A stretch of DNA of 6,721 nt from Lachnospiraceae bacterium (lineage in GTDB: Bacteria; Bacillota; Clostridia; Lachnospirales; Lachnospiraceae): NCBI GenBank assembly GCA_014804495.1, contig JAAUZS010000161.1, positions 1-6,721 on the forward strand, in the 5' to 3' direction. Numbering within the stretch: the first letter of the stretch is position 1; the number at the start of each line of letters is the position of its first letter. Positions 1 to 4,705 of the stretch are shown piece by piece. Both the position numbers and the translations under genes were made by a program. The notes under the pieces were generated by a model. The model was not told where the DNA came from. It ran no database searches and saw only the letters and a program-made list of their open reading frames with translations.

Positions 1-107
1 ATGATATCACCGCCTTTAAAACTGCTGATTAACTGTTACAAAAAGATTATAACAAATAAATTAAGGAGTGTAAACATTATACAGCCTTCAATGTGGGTAA
101 ATATCGC

Positions 108-136
108 TTGACACTAAAATAGACCTGTGATAATCT
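108..136 (+). promoter_or_regulatory. Putative sigma-70-type promoter upstream of the HAD gene
   Basis: A perfect -35 hexamer TTGACA (108-113) is followed after 17 nt by TAATCT (131-136), a weak -10. An overlapping GATAAT (129-134) matches better but has only a 15-nt spacer. Both lie about 60 nt upstream of the HAD start, which would give a short untranslated leader ending in the ribosome-binding site at 182-187. The call rests on hexamer matches and position only. Confidence 0.5.
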
Positions 137-197
137 ACTAAGAATTACTCTAACCGGACAACAGCCACAATTATAACAAATAGGAGGGATTTGCATC

Positions 198-956
198 ATG
201 AACACTGAGATAAAAGCGATTATAACAGATTTGGACAGGACTTTGCTCCGCACAGACAAGACAGTGTCGGATTATACAAATACCGTACTGAAAAAGTGCC
301 ATGATATGGGAATCATTCTCATGGCGGCAACCGCCCGTCCGGAAAGAGCTATTTTAACCTATAATGACCAAATTGGCTTTGAAGCCGTAACTACATTGAA
401 TGGCGCAAGAATTGTTCTGCCGCATGCTACCATTGAAAATGGCATTAAGCCGTCCAGTGCGGAAGCTATTTTGAAAAAGGTGATTAAAATACCGGGATTA
501 GTCCTGTCACTTGAAACAGGAGCCGGTATTTTTTCAAATGTTCCTATTCCTGAATGGAATGCAACAGTTTTTGACGGATTTCCCGCTTTGCCCACGGAAA
601 GTATTATATATAAGATATTGCTTAGCTGCGAAGAAAAAAATATACAGCAGGAAGTCGAAAGGGCGTTAACTCCTAATACATACATGACTGTAGCAGAAGG
701 CAGATTAATACAGATTATGAGTGTTGAAGCAACCAAGTGGAATGGAATCAGGGTTATGTTGGAAGCCGTAGGCGTCAGGCAGGATGAGGCAGTTTATTTT
801 GGAGATGATTATGATGACATAGAACCGATAAAGAATTGTGGTGTGGGTGTCGCTGTTTCCAATGCCATTGGTGAGGTTATTGAAGCGGCGGATTTTATAA
901 CGGAAAGTAATGATGAAGATGGCGTAGCCGCGTACATAGAGAAAAATTTGTTATAA
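198..956 (+). CDS. Cof-type HAD-IIB family hydrolase (sugar-phosphatase-like)
   Basis: This 252-residue cytosolic enzyme belongs to the haloacid dehalogenase superfamily, Cof/HAD-IIB branch, whose members are Mg-dependent phosphatases acting mostly on sugar phosphates or cofactor phosphates. All four HAD motifs are visible: motif I DLDRTLL with nucleophile Asp11 and acid/base Asp13, motif II Thr45 in ATARP, motif III Lys180 in EATKWNGI, and motif IV GDDYDD (202-207). Residues about 80-175 between motifs II and III fit the C2-type cap domain. Arg14 stands where most family members have Gly (DLDGTLL), a mild oddity. The length is normal to slightly short (family about 250-290). The start is well supported by AGGAGG at 182-187, 10 nt before ATG. 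Neighbours give no pathway link, and it probably has its own promoter (108-136). The specific substrate cannot be read from the sequence. Confidence 0.93.
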   Translation: MNTEIKAIITDLDRTLLRTDKTVSDYTNTVLKKCHDMGIILMAATARPERAILTYNDQIGFEAVTTLNGARIVLPHATIENGIKPSSAEAILKKVIKIPGLVLSLETGAGIFSNVPIPEWNATVFDGFPALPTESIIYKILLSCEEKNIQQEVERALTPNTYMTVAEGRLIQIMSVEATKWNGIRVMLEAVGVRQDEAVYFGDDYDDIEPIKNCGVGVAVSNAIGEVIEAADFITESNDEDGVAAYIEKNLL

Positions 957-988
957 TGTATATTAGGCACTCAAAAGTCAGAATCCGA

Positions 989-1017
989 TTGTATTTTAAA
1001 AGATTAACGGATATAAT
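989..1017 (+). promoter_or_regulatory. Putative promoter for the Uma2 fragment and possibly the regulator
   Basis: A perfect -10 hexamer TATAAT (1012-1017) lies 17 nt downstream of TTGTAT (989-994), a -35 matching only at TTG. Transcription would begin near 1024, just before the ribosome-binding site at 1031-1036. This favours the start at 1043 over the in-frame ATGs at 956 and 1016, which fall upstream of or within the promoter. No clear promoter lies between here and the response regulator gene, so this one may serve both. Confidence 0.5.
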
Positions 1018-1042
1018 GAAATCAGAAGCAGAGGTGAATGCC

Positions 1043-1225
1043 ATGGATACATCTAATAAAGAAGAAATCTATACGATAGACGATATATATGCTTTGCCGG
1101 ATGGAGAAAGAGCCGAACTTATTGATGGGAAGATATACTACATGGCACCGCCGAGTTTAAGCCATCAAAGAATAAGCGGAAAGTTACATCAGGCAATAGC
1201 AAATTTGGTGCAAAAGCGCTTCTAG
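1043..1225 (+). pseudogene. Truncated Uma2-family (DUF820) endonuclease-like gene, N-terminal fragment
   Basis: The 60-residue product resembles the N-terminus of Uma2 family proteins, a widespread PD-(D/E)XK nuclease-fold family of poorly known function. Recognisable pieces are the TIDDIYALPDGERAELIDG stretch (residues 11-29), the strand KIYYMAPPS (30-38) and the SHQRISGKL helix start (40-48). Family members are usually about 180-200 residues, and the catalytic D and ExK region lies beyond the point where this ORF stops at TAG 1223-1225. I see no continuation of the family in the other frames before 1309, so the rest looks deleted rather than merely frameshifted. The start is chosen because GAGGTG (1031-1036) sits 6 nt before this ATG. 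A longer in-frame reading from 956 is possible but has no family-like residues. The product is unlikely to be catalytically active. Alternatively it could be a functional small protein, which I consider less likely. Confidence 0.65.
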
Positions 1226-1238
1226 CGCTGCCCAAATT
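1202..1238 (+). repeat. Imperfect inverted repeat across the stop codon of the Uma2 fragment
   Basis: Outer arms AATTTGG (1202-1208) and CCAAATT (1232-1238) enclose GC/GC (1210-1211 with 1230-1231) and AGCGC/GCGCT (1215-1219 with 1225-1229). The loop is TTCTA, with small bulges on the 5' side. This can form about 14 base pairs in RNA. No T-tract follows, so it is not a standard intrinsic terminator. It coincides with the point where the Uma2 similarity ends, so it could be a deletion scar or a structured mRNA element. Confidence 0.55.
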
Positions 1239-1261
1239 CGCAGGTTACTGAAAGGCAGTTT

Positions 1262-1293
1262 AAAAGCATTTGGAAAAAATTCCAGATGCTTTT
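1262..1293 (+). terminator. Long perfect-looking hairpin: terminator or leader attenuator
   Basis: The arms 1262-1275 and 1280-1293 pair over 14 bp with a single G-U wobble and an AAAA loop. The outer arms are AAAA and TTTT, so the hairpin ends in a short U run, as in bidirectional A/T-flanked terminators. The stem is AT-rich and only four T residues precede ATAA, so termination would be moderate. The ribosome-binding site of the response regulator begins only about 8 nt later. There is no room for a promoter between them, so any transcript of that gene must pass through this structure. Confidence 0.6.
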
Positions 1294-1309
1294 ATAAGGC
1301 AGGAGATAT

Positions 1310-2011
1310 ATGAATTACAAAATTTCTGTTATTGATGACAATTCCACCGATACTGAATATGTTGCCGCTCTCGTCGGATGCTGGGCGGAATCTGAGGGGC
1401 ATTCCTTGAAAATTTCCACTTTTCCGTCTGCAGAGGCATTTCTTTTTCAATACGAAGAGGAGCGGGACTTTGACATTCTGCTGCTGGATATTGAAATGAA
1501 GGAGATGAACGGAGTAGAGCTTGCCAGGAAAGTGCGTCAGGGGAACGATGCGGTTCAGATTGTCTTCATTACAGGATATCCCGATTTTATCGCAGAAGGG
1601 TATGAGGTATCGGCGCTGCATTATCTTATGAAGCCGGTTTCTTATGAAAAGCTGCATGAGGTGCTTAATAAGGCGGCCTTAAATCTTGCGAAAACGGAAA
1701 AGCGCCTGTGTGTGACTTATGAACGCAGGACGGATTTTGTGCCGTTTTCGCAGATTCTTTATGTTGAAGCACAGAAACAGTATGTCTTGATTCACACTTT
1801 TGCAGAAACTTACCGTATGAAGAGGTCTTTCGCTGAGACAGTAGAAGAGCTGGACGAATTCTTTTTCAAATGCCAGCGCTCATTCTGTGTCAACCTGTAC
1901 CATGTCACACGGATTGGCAGCAGCGGTGTGACCTTAAAAAACGGCGAGGAAGTTCCTATCAGCCGTGGGATGGCGGAGAAGATTGGTAAAGAAATGATAC
2001 GATTGTTCTAG
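1310..2011 (+). CDS. LytTR-family response regulator (AgrA/LytR-like)
   Basis: This 233-residue cytosolic transcription factor has a receiver domain (about 3-120) and a C-terminal LytTR DNA-binding domain (about 130-233). Receiver landmarks are the acidic pair Asp9-Asp10, phosphoacceptor Asp60 in LLLDIEM, Thr88 in FITGY and Lys108 in MKPV. The LytTR part shows LYVEAQKQY, the RSFAETVEEL helix, the CQRSFCVNL segment and the VPISRGM end typical of the family. Such regulators bind pairs of 9-bp direct repeats with centres about 21 bp apart. Length is standard (about 230-250). The start has AGGAG at 1301-1305, a short 4-nt spacer, immediately after the hairpin at 1262-1293. The next gene encodes the likely partner kinase. 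Probable targets, by inference, are the downstream ABC genes and its own operon. Confidence 0.95.
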   Translation: MNYKISVIDDNSTDTEYVAALVGCWAESEGHSLKISTFPSAEAFLFQYEEERDFDILLLDIEMKEMNGVELARKVRQGNDAVQIVFITGYPDFIAEGYEVSALHYLMKPVSYEKLHEVLNKAALNLAKTEKRLCVTYERRTDFVPFSQILYVEAQKQYVLIHTFAETYRMKRSFAETVEELDEFFFKCQRSFCVNLYHVTRIGSSGVTLKNGEEVPISRGMAEKIGKEMIRLF

Positions 2012-2021
2012 CGTTTATAAT
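1994..2021 (+). promoter_or_regulatory. Possible promoter before the histidine kinase gene
   Basis: A perfect TATAAT (2016-2021) lies just after the regulator stop codon. ATGATA (1994-1999), four of six matches to a -35, lies 16 nt upstream within the end of the regulator gene. It would give the kinase an independent transcript with a leader of about 65 nt. Bases 2012-2092 are otherwise AT-rich with no ORF or hairpin I can support. An AT-rich gap can produce such a match by chance. Confidence 0.35.
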
Positions 2022-2092
2022 GTAGAATAATAATTTTTACTTATTTGCATATGGATAAGGATATTGATTGAATATAGCAATACGAGGTACTT

Positions 2093-2749
2093 ATGTTATT
2101 TCAAAAATGGATTGACAAACGAATTGAGGACTACCAGAGCGACCTGCTTCAGAAATATTGTGACGAAGTGGAGTCGATGTATACGAAGATGCGGGGATGG
2201 AGGCATGATTATCATAACCACATCCAGGCGCTGCAGGCAAGTATGGCGTTGGGTAAGTATGATGAAGTGAACGAATATCTGCGCGGGCTGAATGATGATC
2301 TGACGCAGGTGGATACCACGATTAAGACCGGAAGGGTAATGATTGACGCGATTCTGAACGGAAAGCTGAATATTGCAGCGCAGAATGACATTGCGGTCAA
2401 TGCCAAGGCAAAAATCCCTGAGGGGACGCCGGTTACGGATGTGGATATGTGTGCCATCATTGGAAATCTGCTGGACAACGCTATAGAGGAGAATAAGAGG
2501 CTTCCGCAGGAAAATCGGTTCCTCCGCATCTACATCGGACAGAAAAATACTCAGCTTTACCTTGCATTTACCAACGCCGCCGGAAAGAAACGTGACAAGC
2601 GCAGAAGTCTTTTTGAATCTGTAAAAGGGGAGCAGCATGGTCTTGGTCTGGTCCGGGTGGAGAGCCTTGTGAAAAAGTATGGGGGTCTTTTCTCGGCAGA
2701 CAGCGAGGACGGCGGATTTACGGCTGAATTGTTGATTCCACTGCAATGA
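2093..2749 (+). CDS. GHKL sensor histidine kinase, short form without membrane sensor
   Basis: This 218-residue kinase resembles the C-terminal half of AgrC-type (HPK10-like) histidine kinases. Residues about 10-70 form a helical dimerisation/phosphotransfer region with the H-box RHDYHNH (His38 the likely phosphorylated residue, in the RHDY context seen in AgrC relatives). The GHKL ATPase domain (about 95-217) shows the N-box GNLLDNAIEE (124-133), a TNAAG segment (160-164) at the degenerate G1 position, and the ATP-lid glycine box HGLGL (182-186). No hydrophobic segment is present, whereas AgrC-like kinases normally carry one to seven membrane helices. The in-frame upstream stop TAG at 2075-2077 prevents a longer N-terminus. 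GAGG at 2084-2087 supports this ATG. It is the likely partner of the adjacent regulator. What signal it senses is not visible; contact with another membrane protein, perhaps the ABC pair, is a guess. Confidence 0.9.
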   Translation: MLFQKWIDKRIEDYQSDLLQKYCDEVESMYTKMRGWRHDYHNHIQALQASMALGKYDEVNEYLRGLNDDLTQVDTTIKTGRVMIDAILNGKLNIAAQNDIAVNAKAKIPEGTPVTDVDMCAIIGNLLDNAIEENKRLPQENRFLRIYIGQKNTQLYLAFTNAAGKKRDKRRSLFESVKGEQHGLGLVRVESLVKKYGGLFSADSEDGGFTAELLIPLQ

Positions 2750-2756
2750 TTTAATA

Positions 2757-2807
2757 CGCATTTCGTTCACCGAAAATGACATTTGGTTGACGGAATGCGC
2801 TTTTTTT
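2757..2807 (+). terminator. Strong rho-independent terminator after the kinase gene
   Basis: Arms 2757-2771 and 2785-2799 pair over 15 positions with two G-U wobbles and one C/T mismatch, around a 13-nt loop. They are followed by C and seven T residues (2801-2807). It begins 8 nt after the kinase stop codon and separates the regulatory genes from the ABC genes. Either the ABC operon has its own promoter in the 36 nt between the T-tract and its ribosome-binding site, or it depends on read-through. No convincing -35/-10 pair is visible there. Confidence 0.88.
2761..2791 (+). repeat. Pair of 10-bp direct repeats offset by 21 bp (possible LytTR site)
   Basis: TTTCGTTCAC (2761-2770) and TTTGGTTGAC (2782-2791) agree at 8 of 10 positions and are offset by exactly 21 bp, about two helical turns. 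LytTR regulators such as AgrA are known to bind 9-bp GTT-containing repeats separated by about 12 bp, which is the same offset. The fit to the published consensus is only partial. The repeats also lie in the two arms of the terminator, and GTTNAC is nearly palindromic, so part of the similarity is a by-product of the stem. Confidence 0.3.
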
Positions 2808-2842
2808 ATTTGCCGGGTATATTATTCTTTCAGGTGATTACG

Positions 2843-2849
2843 AAAGGAG
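2843..2849 (+). promoter_or_regulatory. Ribosome-binding site with two competing ATGs
   Basis: AAAGGAG lies 14 nt before the ABC start at 2864, which is unusually far, but only 4 nt before an out-of-frame ATG at 2854. In the ABC frame a TGA at 2855-2857 rules out an earlier start, so the ABC protein must begin at or just after 2858. The 2854 ATG opens a 34-codon ORF that overlaps the ABC gene. Confidence 0.6.
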
Positions 2850-2863
2850 ACGAATGAATTACT

Positions 2864-4705
2864 ATGAAGAAAAAAGTACAAAAAGAGCCCAAACGCAAAC
2901 CGAAGTACGGCCTGTTTTCATGCGTGGGATATATTTACCGTCTGTTGTGGAACAGTGAGCGCAGCTTGGTGTATACTGGAATTTTTACAGTGCCGATATC
3001 TCTGGCGTTGTCGGCGCTTGCACTCTATACGCCGTCCGCAGTACTGGCGGTGCTTGAGGCGTCGGACAGATTTACGCCGATTGCGCTGATGATTGCCGGA
3101 CTGCTGCTTGCACAGCTTATATGTGACATCGCTAATAATATTCTTTCCGTAAAGGTTAATAACTCAGAGGGCTATGTTCTGATGCAGATGATTTATATCT
3201 GGAGAAAATACGAGCGTGACAGGGACTGGTATCACCAATATGACCCGGAAGTGCAGAAATTGAATGAGCGGGCAGACAAAGCAGCTAATAATAATCACAC
3301 GGCAGGGGTGCATTTTCCCATGGAGTTCTCCAACATGCTCACGCAGATTTTGAGTTTTCTGCTGTTTGGAGCGGTTGTATCCCTGCTGCATCCTGTCATC
3401 ATTCTGCTGATTGCCATAGGATGTGCGCTGAATGCCGCCATGGGAAAGTGGGAGAGGAGAAAGAACTGGGAGGAGCGTGACATCCGCAATGATATTGAGA
3501 AAAAAATGAATCGTGTTTCATGGTCAGTATCTCAGGATTTTAGTTATGCCAAGGACATACGTCTGTATGGTATGAAACAATTCCTGCATGACCGGATGGC
3601 GCATCTGTGTGATTTGAGAGATGCAGAGCAGCGAAAGATGGAACGTCGTAGTATCATCACAGCTCTTATTAATTTCCTTATTATCATGATTCGTGATGGG
3701 GCAGCATATGCGTTCTTAATTAGCGAAGCGGTGCGGGGAAATGTGGATGCATCTTCCTTTGTATTGTATTTCTCGGCAATTACGTCGCTGTCGGGTGTTA
3801 TGGACGGTATCTTGGGAAAAATAAACGAGGTTTTAGAAGGGGCGATGCAGGTATCTGATCTCAGAGAGGCAATGGAGGTGGAGGATAAGCTCAATAGGGG
3901 AGCAGGAATTCCGGTACCGGATGGTCCATTTTCCATAGAATTCAAAAACGTATCCTACCAATATCCAAAGGGTGAGAAAAAGGTGCTTGACAATATATCT
4001 TTTAAAATAAATGCCGGGGAAAAGATTGCGCTGGTGGGACTCAACGGCGCCGGGAAAACTACGCTGACCTTGCTGATGTGTGGAATGCTTTTGCCAGATG
4101 AAGGGGAAATTCTGCTGGATGGGCACCCTTTATACGAATACAACCGTGATGAAATGTATGGATTGTTCGGCGTTGTACCGCAAAGGTTCAATCTTCTGCC
4201 TGTGTCCATTGCGCGAAATATTGCTTCTGCAATGTCGGATGAGGACATTGACAGGGACAGACTTACTACATGCATAGAGTTAGCGGGATTGACAGAAAAG
4301 ATAGCATCTTTGCCTAAAGGTGCAGATACACCTCTGGTAAGGGAATTGCATGAAGACGGTGTGGAGCTGTCAGGCGGGGAAAAGCAGAAGCTTCTGCTGG
4401 CAAGGCTTCTCTATAAGAATCCGCCATGTATCATTCTTGATGAGCCTACGGCGGCGCTTGACCCTATTGCGGAAGATAAGATGTATCGCAGCTATAATCG
4501 GATTGCCGCGCAGGCAACTTCCATATTCATTTCACATCGTCTGGCGTCAACGAATTTCTGTGACCGTATTTTCCTGCTCGACGGCGCCAGATTTGCAGAA
4601 GTCGGCACTCATGAGGAATTGATGGAGGCAGGGGGAAAATACAGGGAGCTGTTTGAGGTTCAGAGTAAATATTATAAGGAGGCGAAAAAGGATGGTATGG
4701 AATAA
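2864..4705 (+). CDS. ABC exporter half-transporter 1 (membrane domain fused to ATPase)
   Basis: This 613-residue inner-membrane protein has a type IV (MsbA/Sav1866-like) exporter layout and should act with the next gene as a heterodimer. After a basic N-terminus (MKKKVQKEPKRK), hydrophobic segments lie at about 36-61, 69-93, 158-175, 177-193, 264-287 and 297-318. The ATPase domain spans about 355-600: A-loop Tyr365/Tyr367, Walker A GLNGAGKTT (392-400), Q-loop Gln440, signature LSGGEKQK (502-509), Walker B CIILDE (522-527) with catalytic Glu527, D-loop AALD after it, and H-loop His558. No C39 peptidase domain is present, so it is not a leader-cleaving bacteriocin exporter. The ATG is at an odd distance from its ribosome-binding site. 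It lies downstream of a two-component system, suggesting regulated export of a drug, peptide or lipid-like substrate. The substrate is not identifiable. Confidence 0.95.
   Translation: MKKKVQKEPKRKPKYGLFSCVGYIYRLLWNSERSLVYTGIFTVPISLALSALALYTPSAVLAVLEASDRFTPIALMIAGLLLAQLICDIANNILSVKVNNSEGYVLMQMIYIWRKYERDRDWYHQYDPEVQKLNERADKAANNNHTAGVHFPMEFSNMLTQILSFLLFGAVVSLLHPVIILLIAIGCALNAAMGKWERRKNWEERDIRNDIEKKMNRVSWSVSQDFSYAKDIRLYGMKQFLHDRMAHLCDLRDAEQRKMERRSIITALINFLIIMIRDGAAYAFLISEAVRGNVDASSFVLYFSAITSLSGVMDGILGKINEVLEGAMQVSDLREAMEVEDKLNRGAGIPVPDGPFSIEFKNVSYQYPKGEKKVLDNISFKINAGEKIALVGLNGAGKTTLTLLMCGMLLPDEGEILLDGHPLYEYNRDEMYGLFGVVPQRFNLLPVSIARNIASAMSDEDIDRDRLTTCIELAGLTEKIASLPKGADTPLVRELHEDGVELSGGEKQKLLLARLLYKNPPCIILDEPTAALDPIAEDKMYRSYNRIAAQATSIFISHRLASTNFCDRIFLLDGARFAEVGTHEELMEAGGKYRELFEVQSKYYKEAKKDGME
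4676..4682 (+). promoter_or_regulatory. Internal ribosome-binding site that fixes the second ABC start
   Basis: AAGGAGG lies inside the 3' end of the first ABC gene, 9 nt before ATG 4692. It favours 4692 over the in-frame ATG at 4653, which would add 13 residues of basic, non-family-like sequence. The 14-nt overlap of the two genes implies translational coupling and balanced subunit amounts. Confidence 0.85.

Noticed and set aside
1..111. Open frame from base 1 to TGA 109-111, about 36 codons
   Set aside because: No recognisable protein features, low-complexity AT-rich composition, and the HAD -35 element overlaps its end. Too short to support as the tail of an upstream gene.
956..1042. Longer N-terminus for the Uma2 fragment starting at ATG 956
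   Set aside because: The extra 29 residues do not look like the family, the putative promoter lies inside this stretch, and a ribosome-binding site directly precedes ATG 1043.
1241..1263. GTT-containing pair before the regulator as a LytTR autoregulatory site
   Set aside because: The two GTT cores are only 14 bp apart, not about 21, and one half matches the consensus poorly.
2096..2782. 228-codon open frame on the - strand opposite the kinase gene
   Set aside because: It lies wholly opposite a gene with clear kinase motifs, has no recognisable domains, and its start lies inside the terminator hairpin.
2787..2823. Promoter for the ABC operon from TTGACG (2787-2792) to TATATT (2818-2823)
   Set aside because: The hexamers are good but the spacer is 25 nt, well outside the functional range, and the -35 lies in the terminator arm.
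4653..4691. Upstream ATG at 4653 as the start of the second ABC gene
   Set aside because: It lacks a clear ribosome-binding site, adds a basic non-family stretch and increases the overlap to 53 nt, while AAGGAGG is well placed for ATG 4692.
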